DNA from: Clostridiales bacterium
GTDB lineage: Bacteria > Bacillota > Clostridia > Lachnospirales > WQUN01
DNA: 52,043 bases
Direction: 5' to 3'
Assembly (NCBI GenBank): GCA_031263155.1
Contig: JAISGK010000002.1
Span: 1-52,043 of the forward strand
Under the pieces are notes generated by a model. That model saw only the letters and a list, made by a program, of their open reading frames with translations. It made no database searches and had not been told where the DNA came from. Positions 44,598 to 52,043 of the stretch are shown here, piece after piece. Numbering within the stretch: position 1 is the first letter of the stretch; each line of letters begins with the position of its first letter. Made by a program: the position numbers and the translations under genes.

Positions 44598-46894
44598 TAT
44601 AACAATTGCGCCTGCAAATAGGCCATTTGGTTATTGGCTTCGGTTATGGCGGCTTCCATGCGCGAGAACATTTCGTAATAGCTGGTCTCTTTGTTTTGTA
44701 AATATTCTAGCATTTCACTTATGCGAGTATTTTGATCTGAAAGCTGCTTATACATGGTGCTGGACATTTCGAGCAGCGTATCTCCTTTTAGCCCTGCCCG
44801 CCTGGTAATGGAGCCCGATGTGCCTATAGAGTTGTTTATAATGTCGTTCATGCGCTCGGCAATGCCTTCGTCCGCTATGCGATCCTGATTTGTCACACCG
44901 GGTTTGTAGCTAATGCTTGAAGATTTCGCAAACAATTCGGATACATCCGCAGCTCGCGTTTCCAGCGCGGCGCGCAGTTTGGTTTCGTCAACAACGAGCT
45001 TGCCGCTGTCACGGTAATCGGTAGAGGTGGTGATCCCTATTTCATATAGGCTAAGTTTATTTCCATTAGAGAGAGTGACTGGTTGGTACAGCATACCGCG
45101 CAGCTGTGACATGAAGGTCGTAAGCAGATCATCGTTTTTCAACAAACCTGTTTGCGCTTGCTTTTCCCAATTTTCTACGTCGCGGTCTGACATAGCTTCT
45201 TTCTGCTCGTCGGTGAGCGGTTCGTAGTAGTTGTAGCTGTCCTTTTTGGGGCGGCTGGTATTAAGTTGATTTTTAACTCCATCTATCATGGTATTATAGG
45301 CTTCTATAAAACCATTAACCATGTCATACGCCGCTGCGGTATCCTTTGTAACATTTATGCTGACTGGTCCGCCGTTAACAGCATTGCCGTTCTCATCGCC
45401 GGTAATCGCGGTTAACTCCATGCGTATGCCGTTTATTTCAAAGTTATTGCTATCACGCGTGGTCATAACGCCATTAAAATTGAATATGGCATCCTGCGCT
45501 TTTTGCTGATCTGTCTGCGTGGCGTTAAGTTTTATCGTGTCGAATAAAAAGTCCGTATCTGAGCCGAAGTTTATTTTGGATGCCGAGCCAGTGGATGTCG
45601 ATTCCAAATTGAATTTTTCGCTATGCCCGTCATATGACAGTTTAACGCCTATACCGGCGTTGCTGACCTCGTTCATCATTTCTTGCAGGGTCTTATCGCT
45701 TTCAAATGTGAAGGTGTGATCATTAATGGTAAAGCTAATGTCGCTCGTTGTTCCGAACGTTTGCGCCAGTGTGCCTTGCAGGTTAAGCGAGGTGGATTGG
45801 CCCTGGCTAAACCCTAGTTGCGCCAGCTGATTTGTTGGTTTAACCGTAACGGACGAGTTCCCGCTAAACCCAAGATCGTTTAAGACCCCGCTTCCTTCGT
45901 CGTCAATAACGACAGCGGCGGCGGTAGAACCAACACTAAACGTCAGCTTGCCGTTCTGGGCGGTCGCTTTTAAACCGCTGGCAATCCCCGCTTCTGATAT
46001 GCCTTTATTTATCGCGGAAACAAGGGCGTCTATATCCTGCTGCGTATCGCTCTCCAACGCTTTTGTAGTAAAAGAAACCTCTTGTCCGTCCACCTTAAAG
46101 GTAAAAGTCTGCCCGTCTGTGTTGGCTTCGTCGTGCAAACCGAAAGCGTCTGTCGGCGCGTCGGTCGCGCTGACGGTCGTATCTCTCAACCCGCCACCAG
46201 CAATAGAGGCCGTGTGACCGGCATTGGCTTTTATAATCAATCTGCCTTGTAAATCTATGTCAGCTTTTACCTTTGCGCCGCCGTCGCCTACCGTTTCCGT
46301 GCCAAACGCGGCGGTCAACTTGGATTGCAAGAGATTTTTAAAATCTTCGCCGCTGGTGATCAATGAATTCCCATTGGAGTCTTGCAAGTCTGACGCGCTA
46401 AAGGTAATGGTCTTTGTTGTGCCATCTAACGAAATGTTTAACGTGTCGCCCACTTTGACGTTCGCTGCGGCCACATCCGCGCTCATACCGGTTATCTGCC
46501 CGCGAACGGAGCCTTGAACGCCGCTGTAAGTATCTTTTTGCGCAAGTTGTTTCACGTCCATGGTATAGTTACCGGGTTCGACGTTGGAGGAACCCGTGAT
46601 CTTTACCGCCCCCGTATCCGTACCCGAAGAGTTCTTTACCGTAGTGGCGTTTTTGAGATAGCTGGAGGCCAACCGCGCGCTTGAGGCGGTGGTAAGTGAC
46701 AAGAAATTGGTGCTAAATGTCTTTATAATATCTGTAGTATTGTAGTACGCTGTTTGCTTCCACTGCGTCAATTGATTCGCGCTTCTAAGCCTGTCGAGCT
46801 TAATGCCCTCCGCCTTCATTAGCGCGGTTATCATTGATTCTGTGTCTATGCCCGAAAGCCCGGTGTATCGCGTTGTGCTTGTGTAAACGGCCAA
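44597..46894 (-). CDS. fliD: Flagellar hook-associated protein 2 (filament cap)
   Basis: The 765-residue cap protein directs flagellin polymerisation at the filament tip. The N-terminal GLSGIDTESMITALMKAE and the conserved region after SNVEPGNYTMDVKQLAQ identify HAP2/FliD; the C-terminal coiled part (SDQNTRISEMLEYLQNKET, YYEMFSRMEAAI) matches the D0 domain. It is longer than many homologues because of an expanded surface-exposed middle (~190-450). The start is TTG at 46894, 7 nt after GGGGG. No flagellin gene lies in the window. Confidence 0.95.
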   Translation of the reverse strand: MAVYTSTTRYTGLSGIDTESMITALMKAEGIKLDRLRSANQLTQWKQTAYYNTTDIIKTFSTNFLSLTTASSARLASSYLKNATTVKNSSGTDTGAVKITGSSNVEPGNYTMDVKQLAQKDTYSGVQGSVRGQITGMSADVAAANVKVGDTLNISLDGTTKTITFSASDLQDSNGNSLITSGEDFKNLLQSKLTAAFGTETVGDGGAKVKADIDLQGRLIIKANAGHTASIAGGGLRDTTVSATDAPTDAFGLHDEANTDGQTFTFKVDGQEVSFTTKALESDTQQDIDALVSAINKGISEAGIASGLKATAQNGKLTFSVGSTAAAVVIDDEGSGVLNDLGFSGNSSVTVKPTNQLAQLGFSQGQSTSLNLQGTLAQTFGTTSDISFTINDHTFTFESDKTLQEMMNEVSNAGIGVKLSYDGHSEKFNLESTSTGSASKINFGSDTDFLFDTIKLNATQTDQQKAQDAIFNFNGVMTTRDSNNFEINGIRMELTAITGDENGNAVNGGPVSINVTKDTAAAYDMVNGFIEAYNTMIDGVKNQLNTSRPKKDSYNYYEPLTDEQKEAMSDRDVENWEKQAQTGLLKNDDLLTTFMSQLRGMLYQPVTLSNGNKLSLYEIGITTSTDYRDSGKLVVDETKLRAALETRAADVSELFAKSSSISYKPGVTNQDRIADEGIAERMNDIINNSIGTSGSITRRAGLKGDTLLEMSSTMYKQLSDQNTRISEMLEYLQNKETSYYEMFSRMEAAITEANNQMAYLQAQLL

Positions 46895-46955
46895 TGCGCT
46901 TCCCCCTTTCTGCCTTTATGTCTCTAATTATTTATCGTCCGCAATTCACAAATCT

Positions 46956-47453
46956 TTACTCTCTCATGAACGTGCGCGCATAAAGCAAGGTGGTTTCGGG
47001 CTTTATCAATTTTGCCATGTACACCGTATCATTGTGCGCGATAAAATTATTGCGCAGGTAAAACTCGTATGCTTTCATGTTACGGTTGGTAAACAGGTAT
47101 ATCGCTTTTATGCCACGCTTGAGCAGCATGTTTTCGATCTCACTCATAAAATAAGAGCCCAATCCCTGGCTTTGATGATCTCCCGTTATAAAGAGTTCGT
47201 TGATCTTGTAGCCTGGGGTCATAAAATGTTCTTCTGTTTGGCCCATGCACACGCCAACAATTTTATCTTCCTGCATTAGAATGTAATTAAGCGAGTGAGG
47301 GGTGTCTTCCATATCTTTAAAATATTCATCCACTTGTTCCATGCCAAGCCATTCGTAATTAAACGGAGCGTTTTTGTAAACGTTATAAAATAACTTTTTT
47401 GTATCTTCTCTGTAGTCGGGTGAGTATTCCACAACACTTTTGTCATCGCTCAT
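46956..47453 (-). CDS. GNAT-family N-acetyltransferase
   Basis: A 165-residue acetyltransferase. The acetyl-CoA binding motif is visible in INELFITGDHQSQGLGSYFM (Gln-x-x-Gly-x-Gly type), followed by IYLFTNRNMKAYEFYLRNNF, the usual motif B region. The acceptor is unknown. It is 61 bp upstream of fliD on the same strand but need not be flagellar. AAGGAG precedes the start. Confidence 0.88.
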   Translation of the reverse strand: MSDDKSVVEYSPDYREDTKKLFYNVYKNAPFNYEWLGMEQVDEYFKDMEDTPHSLNYILMQEDKIVGVCMGQTEEHFMTPGYKINELFITGDHQSQGLGSYFMSEIENMLLKRGIKAIYLFTNRNMKAYEFYLRNNFIAHNDTVYMAKLIKPETTLLYARTFMRE

Positions 47454-47576
47454 GCCGTTCTCCTTCGTGAAAAATTTATATCTTTAGTATGCTCAAAAAA
47501 GCAAAATCTAGCGTGAAAAACCGTAAAAACAGTTTTGAGGCGAAAGAAAAATAGCGAATCATTGCGATATAAAAAA

Positions 47577-47619
47577 GGGCGTCACCCCACTTTAGGTGGA
47601 TAGTGACAGCCTTTTTTTT
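47577..47619 (-). terminator. Terminator of the carbohydrate ABC operon
   Basis: GGCGTCAC...CCAC pairs with GTGG...GTGAC-GCC around TTTAG, with six A on one side and eight T on the other, so it could work on both strands. It lies ~30 bp after the 47646 gene's stop. Confidence 0.85.
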
Positions 47620-47645
47620 GGATTTTGCGCGGCAAAACTTATGCG

Positions 47646-49070
47646 CTACATCGCCGCGAGGCGTTCAATAAGCGCAATAATGTCTTTTGCGGCTTGCTCC
47701 GGCGCAGAATTGCCAAACTGCATGGCTTGCGTGACTTGCTTCAGGTTATCAACAAACTCTTGATCCCCTGGCAGGTTTGGATCAGCCGCTATGGTTTGCC
47801 CAGAGGCGGTAGCGGCGGTTATATAGTCAAATAACACAACATCAGACCCGGTAGCGCTGGCCGACAGCGACTCCAAAATAGCGGTGGAAGACGGCAACCC
47901 GCGATCCGTACCTAAAATCTCACCCGCTTCGGGGTATGACTCAAAGAAATTTAAGAATAGCGCGGCTGCTTCTGGGCTAGCACAATCTTTATTTATAGTT
48001 AGGCACTGGCTGCCTTGGTTAGCCAATGCCGGGCTACCTCCTACCGGCAGCAAAGCCAAACCCAACTCATCGGTCATGGCCCCTTGGTAAGACCCGAGTT
48101 GGTTTGCCCACAACAGACCGATAGCCGCCTTGCCCGCAACGAGTATAGAATTGTCTACCGCTGTTTCGGCATAACCAGCCGTCGTTTCTATATCGGGAAT
48201 GATCTCTTTGGCGCGCATGTCTTCCCACAACTGCAACCAACTAAGCGCAACCTCTTCGGTAGCGTAAGTCTTTTTTTCCGCTGTGTAAATGCGCGCGTCT
48301 TTCTGAGTAAACCAGTAGCTTATATAGTTCGCCTGGTTAGCGCTGTTATCTACAAAGGACCACACGCCGTCGGGCAGCAAATCCTTTATAGACTCGCCGT
48401 AAGCAATCATTTCTTCCCATGTCCAACTGCTGGGGGGCAAAGGCGCGCCCGCGCTCTCAAGCATTGTCTTGTTGTATGCCAGCGCAAGCATATTTTTACC
48501 ATTGCACGCGCCATAGTACACATCATCTACTGCGTACAACTCAAATGTCGATTGGTCGAACCCCGCCGGGTCGGCTATGGTAGCCATAGGGCCATCGGCA
48601 TTGAGAAATTCGTTAATCGGCAGCAGGTAATTGGTAAAGTCGGTGTAGTTGCCACCCATTTGCATGATATCGGGCGCGTTGCCGCCTGTTAATTGCGTGT
48701 TAAGGGTATCCCAATAAGAATCTGCCGGTTTCGGCTCGCCTGTGATAGTTATAGAAGGATACAGCTCATGAAACATTTCAATAACACTGTTTGTTCTGGT
48801 CGCCCGATCATCCGAACCCCACCATGTAAAGCGCAGCTCTACCGGATCGCCGGAATAAGTCGGGTAACCCTCGGGACCTTCCGCAGCGCTTGTATCAGGC
48901 TCCGAAACCGTCGGTTCTTCTGGAGCGGCAGACTCAGACGCAACCTGAGAACTTTCCTCGGTCTGAGGATTCTCTTCAGAGGCGGTCTGTGCAGGTTGCG
49001 CGTCAGATCCGCAAGCTGCCAAAGAAACCGCCAAAGCCGCCGCAATAATAGTTGCCAATAATCTTTTCAT
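47646..49070 (-). CDS. ABC importer sugar-binding lipoprotein, family 1
   Basis: A 474-residue lipoprotein. The signal peptide ends in the lipobox SLAACGS (Cys20), followed by an acidic Gln/Glu/Ser/Pro-rich tether (~21-70). The domain begins LRFTWWGSDDRATRTNSVIE and includes GGNAPDIMQMGG and a long Trp/Tyr-rich part, as in UgpB/MalE-like carbohydrate binders. It is distinct from the two LplA-like proteins. It forms an operon with the two permeases upstream; ligand unknown. Confidence 0.92.
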   Translation of the reverse strand: MKRLLATIIAAALAVSLAACGSDAQPAQTASEENPQTEESSQVASESAAPEEPTVSEPDTSAAEGPEGYPTYSGDPVELRFTWWGSDDRATRTNSVIEMFHELYPSITITGEPKPADSYWDTLNTQLTGGNAPDIMQMGGNYTDFTNYLLPINEFLNADGPMATIADPAGFDQSTFELYAVDDVYYGACNGKNMLALAYNKTMLESAGAPLPPSSWTWEEMIAYGESIKDLLPDGVWSFVDNSANQANYISYWFTQKDARIYTAEKKTYATEEVALSWLQLWEDMRAKEIIPDIETTAGYAETAVDNSILVAGKAAIGLLWANQLGSYQGAMTDELGLALLPVGGSPALANQGSQCLTINKDCASPEAAALFLNFFESYPEAGEILGTDRGLPSSTAILESLSASATGSDVVLFDYITAATASGQTIAADPNLPGDQEFVDNLKQVTQAMQFGNSAPEQAAKDIIALIERLAAM

Positions 49071-49092
49071 TAATAAAACCTCCTATAATATG

Positions 49093-49959
49093 TTAACCCT
49101 TAATACCTGTCGTGGCAATACCACGCACAAAATATTTTTGAAGGGCAAAAAACATCACAAAGCATGGCACAAGGGCCAGAGTGGACATCGCGAGAACCGC
49201 CCCCCAATCGCTCGACCCCGATGCGTCTACAAACGCGCGCAAACCCATAGACACCGTAAACGACCTGGTGTCTGACAGATATAACAATTGGTTGAAGAAG
49301 TCGTCCCACGTCCACAAAAAAGTGAAGAGCGCTGTCGTAACAATGGCGGGACCGGCCAATGGCAATATAATTCGAAAGAATATGCCAATTTTACCGCAGC
49401 CATCTATTGTAGCGGCTTCATCCAAATCTCTTGGCAGCCCGCGCACAAATTGAACCAACAAAAACACAAAGAACGCGTCTATAGCCAAAAATTTTGGCGC
49501 GACGATGGGCAGGTAGTTAACCATCGCGTTTTTGGACGAAAGCCATCCGAACGAATTAAAAAGCATGTACCTTGGTATGGTGGTAACATGCGCCGGCAAC
49601 ATAAGGCTAAGCATCATGATGCCAAACCACAGGCCCTTGGCGGCAAATTTCAACCGCCCAAACGAGTACGAGGCCATGGTGCACGACATTATATTGCCCA
49701 CAACCGCAACCGCGCACAAAAGAATAGAATTGACAAAGAATGTGCCAAATGACACGCCTGAATAGCCCTTCCACCCCGACGTGAAGTTTTCGAGCGTAAA
49801 AACCTTGGGTATAAGGCTTGCGTCAGAAAAAATCATGTTGCCAGGCTTAAAGGCGCTTGTTACCATCCACACTATAGGGTATAGCATAATGAGCCCCAGC
49901 AGGATTATTAAAAAATGAGTGAGGCCCAGCTTGAGCATACCAACAGTTTTTTTATCCAT
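49093..49959 (-). CDS. ABC carbohydrate permease, MalG/UgpE-like
   Basis: A 288-residue permease with six hydrophobic segments, EAA loop EAATIDGCGKIGIFFRIILP and C-terminal QKYFVRGIATTGIKG, the normal end of this subfamily. It begins 3 bp after the preceding permease's stop and precedes the binding protein by 22 bp. Confidence 0.93.
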   Translation of the reverse strand: MDKKTVGMLKLGLTHFLIILLGLIMLYPIVWMVTSAFKPGNMIFSDASLIPKVFTLENFTSGWKGYSGVSFGTFFVNSILLCAVAVVGNIMSCTMASYSFGRLKFAAKGLWFGIMMLSLMLPAHVTTIPRYMLFNSFGWLSSKNAMVNYLPIVAPKFLAIDAFFVFLLVQFVRGLPRDLDEAATIDGCGKIGIFFRIILPLAGPAIVTTALFTFLWTWDDFFNQLLYLSDTRSFTVSMGLRAFVDASGSSDWGAVLAMSTLALVPCFVMFFALQKYFVRGIATTGIKG

Positions 49960-49962
49960 CTT

Positions 49963-50895
49963 CTAATCCCCCGATCCATAGCTTACCCAAGAGCCGGACG
50001 ACTTAAATATCAAACCTGTGAGCACGGCGATTATAATGAGCAAAAACCACGCCATAGCGGACGCGTAACCCATGTTACGGTAGTAAAATCCCTCATTATA
50101 CAGGTGCAACGTGTAAAACAGAGTGGAATTTATTGGATCGCCCTTGCCGCCCGAAATTATGTAGGCTTGCGTAAATGCCTGAAACGCGGTAATCATCTGC
50201 ATAACAAGATTAAAAAATATAACGGGAGACAGAGTTGGCAGCGTTATGTTAAAAAACTGCTGAATCTTGCCCGCCCCATCGATGGAAGCCGCCTCGTAAT
50301 ATTCTTGCGGAATCTGTTTAAGCCCGGCCAGAAAGATGATCATAGACGAGCCAAACTGCCACACGGTGAGCAATACCAACGTCCATAGCGCGTACTTGGG
50401 GTTTGATATCCACCCCGGTAACGCGGACGCCTCCAAACCTGTAAAACCGGCAATAATGATGTTGATAATACCGTCTTTAGAGAAAAGCTTTTTCCACAAC
50501 ACGGCTATGGCGACAGAACCGCCCAGCAGAGTTGGTATGTAATACACTGCACGATAAAATGACACAAATCTAAGCTGTCTGTTCATCAGCACCGCCACAA
50601 GCAACGCAAATATGAGCTTAAGCGGCACAGAAACGAACACATAAGTGAATGTAACGGAAAGCGATTTGGTAAATTTCGCGTCGGACACAAACATCTTGAT
50701 ATAATTGCCCAAACCTATAAAGTTTAGATCGTTAGGGCGTGAGATGTTATAGTCCGTAAAACTTAGATAAAGCGACATGATCATGGGGTAAAACGTAAGC
50801 GCAAAAAACCCCGCCAACCACGGTAATAAAAACATGTAAGCCACGGCGTTATTTTTCACGAATCGCCTTAACGCTAGCGAAACTGAGTTGCCCAT
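49963..50895 (-). CDS. ABC carbohydrate permease, MalF/UgpA-like
   Basis: A 310-residue permease with six hydrophobic segments; EAA loop EAASIDGAGKIQQFFNITLP. The ATG at 50895 follows GGGAGGGG; the frame upstream of it adds residues that are not membrane- or family-like. First gene of the operon; no ATPase gene is present, as in many Bacillota sugar importers. Confidence 0.92.
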   Translation of the reverse strand: MGNSVSLALRRFVKNNAVAYMFLLPWLAGFFALTFYPMIMSLYLSFTDYNISRPNDLNFIGLGNYIKMFVSDAKFTKSLSVTFTYVFVSVPLKLIFALLVAVLMNRQLRFVSFYRAVYYIPTLLGGSVAIAVLWKKLFSKDGIINIIIAGFTGLEASALPGWISNPKYALWTLVLLTVWQFGSSMIIFLAGLKQIPQEYYEAASIDGAGKIQQFFNITLPTLSPVIFFNLVMQMITAFQAFTQAYIISGGKGDPINSTLFYTLHLYNEGFYYRNMGYASAMAWFLLIIIAVLTGLIFKSSGSWVSYGSGD

Positions 50896-51026
50896 GGTGC
50901 CCCTCCCATAAAAACAAAAACTTCGACACGCCAAAACAATAATGTAAGCATCTTTGTAAAAAAAACGGCTTTTGTGCCCGCAGCAACATGAAATATATGT
51001 AATAGAACAACTTTAAATATGCATTG

Positions 51027-51055
51027 ATAATAACATTTTAGTCAACCGGCGTCAA
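51027..51055 (-). promoter_or_regulatory. Promoter of the carbohydrate ABC operon
   Basis: TTGACG (51050-51055), 17 bp, TATTAT (51027-51032) on the minus strand, ~130 nt before the first gene. A second TTGAC lies inside the spacer. Confidence 0.6.
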
Positions 51056-51151
51056 TACGAATTTTAAAAATATTTCTCAATAATATCCACTACAACGCTA
51101 ATTTTTGTATATAATCACAAGATAATGAACAAGTCATGCCTTATCATCAAC

Positions 51152-51193
51152 AAAAAAGTCGCGGCTCAACCTGCTCCCGCAAGTCAAACCGCG
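51152..51193 (-). terminator. Terminator of yaaL-bofA
   Basis: On the minus strand CGCGGTTTGAC pairs with GTTGAGCCGCG (with G-T wobbles) around a 12-nt loop; six T follow after AC. Confidence 0.7.
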
Positions 51194-51222
51194 CTTATTT
51201 ACAAACACTAAGCCAGTGCGGC

Positions 51223-51504
51223 TTAAGCCAGCGCCAGCGCGGCCGCGTATAACAGAGCCAACCCCGGTATGCCAAGCAACGCGGTCGTCAATATGGTCAC
51301 TACATTTATGCCTATAACAGCTCCTACACCCACAACGCCTATAACGCTATTGAGAAGCATTATCATAACTACGCCTATTCCCCCTCGCAGCGCGAACTTC
51401 ACAATCGCGCTAACGAACCTTCTTAGCAGCATTATTACTACCACGCAAGCTACCGCAGCAGCTAACCACATCTCCACACTCACTTTATAAAGCCCCCAGG
51501 TCAC
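51223..51504 (-). CDS. bofA: Pro-sigma-K processing inhibitor BofA family protein
   Basis: A small (up to 93-residue) membrane protein with two or three hydrophobic segments and the diagnostic C-terminal LLGIPGLALLY. In spore formers it holds the SpoIVF protease inactive until SpoIVB acts, linking it to the spoIVB gene at 15201. The start is unclear: GTG at 51504 overlaps the yaaL stop by 4 bp, while an internal ATG at 51471 gives an 82-residue form. The yaaL-bofA order is typical of Bacillota. Confidence 0.88.
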   Translation of the reverse strand: MTWGLYKVSVEMWLAAAVACVVVIMLLRRFVSAIVKFALRGGIGVVMIMLLNSVIGVVGVGAVIGINVVTILTTALLGIPGLALLYAAALALA

Positions 51505-51773
51505 GCTGTTATATGCTTATCCTTTGCTTGCTTGTGATAATAGGCGTATTTCGCGTGCGCCGCCTTTATGCTATAGATACACGCCTCTATCAACGCCGGA
51601 TCTGTTATGAAATCAAACTGATTGTATAATATATCCAGCTCGCGTGTGATGCCCTCAAGGGCATTGAGCAATTCCTTCGTATCTGAATCGACTTCCGATT
51701 TGGCGCGCGTTTTGTTTTCTACGACTTGCCCCGCCTTAAGTACGGCAGGGTATTTCATCACTACCGCAGACAT
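51501..51773 (-). CDS. yaaL: DUF2508 family protein (YaaL-like)
   Basis: A 90-residue, mostly helical protein. The C-terminal half (ITRELDILYNQFDFITDPAL, then IEACIYSIKAAHAKYAYYHK) matches the DUF2508 pattern, in which a small helical protein is encoded beside bofA, usually after recR. The ATG at 51773 follows GGGAGG; an upstream in-frame start at 51815 lacks a ribosome site. Function unknown. Confidence 0.8.
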   Translation of the reverse strand: MSAVVMKYPAVLKAGQVVENKTRAKSEVDSDTKELLNALEGITRELDILYNQFDFITDPALIEACIYSIKAAHAKYAYYHKQAKDKHITA

Positions 51774-52043
51774 GTATCCTCCCGGTGTTACAATACTTAT
51801 TTTTAGTATAGTCATCCAGCGGATTTTTATTCCACTTTTTCTGCGGCAGTGTCAACAGCCCAGCCGGTTTTCTGCCGAACGCCAGCAAGAACGGTTTATT
51901 TCTCCAACCCAAAGAATTCACTTAACTCTAAATGAGCGTACTTGGTAAAAATGCACAAAATGATTAGGAGCAAAGGTCATAGAGGATCTCAATGGGTGTA
52001 CCGTTTTGTGCATGTTGATAAATGAAAGAGATTCTGCCTCTCA
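51774..52043. other. Right edge, no gene supported
   Basis: About 270 bp. A 10-bp inverted pair (ATGCACAAAA near 51952 and TTTTGTGCAT near 52010) is present. A short open minus frame from the edge to ~51921 is not recognisable as a protein. recR, expected here in many relatives, is not evident. Confidence 0.4.

Larger units (their letters stand above)
50896..51222 (-). other. Intergenic region between the ABC operon and bofA
   Basis: AT-rich. It contains the ABC operon promoter (51027-51055) and the bofA terminator (51152-51193). No further open frame is supported. Confidence 0.5.

Noticed and set aside
48015..48692. A 225-codon plus-strand open frame
   Set aside because: Fully antisense to the sugar-binding lipoprotein gene, whose protein is convincing; composition is that of a shadow frame.
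51921..52043. Possible gene entering from the right edge on the minus strand
   Set aside because: About 40 open codons without recognisable features; it does not resemble the C-terminus of RecR, the expected neighbour.

Overview
The window looks like a chromosomal segment of an anaerobic, motile, endospore-forming member of the Bacillota (Clostridia-like). The supporting genes are a SpoIVB-type peptidase, BofA next to a DUF2508/YaaL protein, flagellar fliD/fliS, the infC-rpmI-rplT operon with a Bacillota-style attenuated leader, a glycyl radical enzyme with its radical-SAM activase, and Shine-Dalgarno-led genes with ATG, GTG, TTG and even ATT starts. By eye the base composition is close to half GC. 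Family names come from recognition of motifs and recalled family features; no database search was run.

Layout. 1-645: a truncated unrecognised gene and a frameshifted IS481-like transposase relic. 653-6836 (minus): branched-chain amino acid operon ilvN-ilvC-cimA-leuC-leuD-leuB, with a low-complexity insertion inside leuB. 7057-11060: two extracytoplasmic proteins of unknown role. 11262-14940: a LacI/AraR-like remnant, asparagine synthetase and a polytopic transporter. 15201-17387: spoIVB and a catalytic-domain-only tyrosine recombinase. 17470-19874 (minus): glutathione peroxidase, OhrR-type regulator, MntA/HepT toxin-antitoxin pair and a membrane protein; the TA pair sits between two ~44-bp direct repeats. 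19961-24112 (minus): glycerate kinase and three DUF4143-type ATPases, one a deletion relic. 24310-25663 (minus): rplT, rpmI, infC and leader. 25764-25836: tRNA-Thr(GGU), followed by a small inverted-repeat element.

26804-41736 is the most distinctive part: a plus-strand catabolic gene group led by an unusual glycyl radical enzyme (GRE). It continues with a TIM-barrel isomerase/epimerase, the GRE activase, a large lipoprotein solute-binding protein, a second TIM-barrel protein, two permeases, two Gfo/Idh/MocA dehydrogenases, and then a second paralogous binding protein plus two permeases. A 24-bp perfect palindrome lies just upstream of the GRE. The set imports a sugar-like compound, probably remodels it by oxidation and isomerisation, and uses radical chemistry for a step I cannot identify. 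No kinase, aldolase, glycoside hydrolase or ABC ATPase is present here.

41904-43301 is a tryptophanase behind a perfect-consensus promoter. 43477-46894 (minus) carries fliD, a FliT/FlgN-like gene and fliS. It is followed by a GNAT acetyltransferase, a three-gene carbohydrate-type ABC importer (47646-50895), and bofA and yaaL at the right edge.
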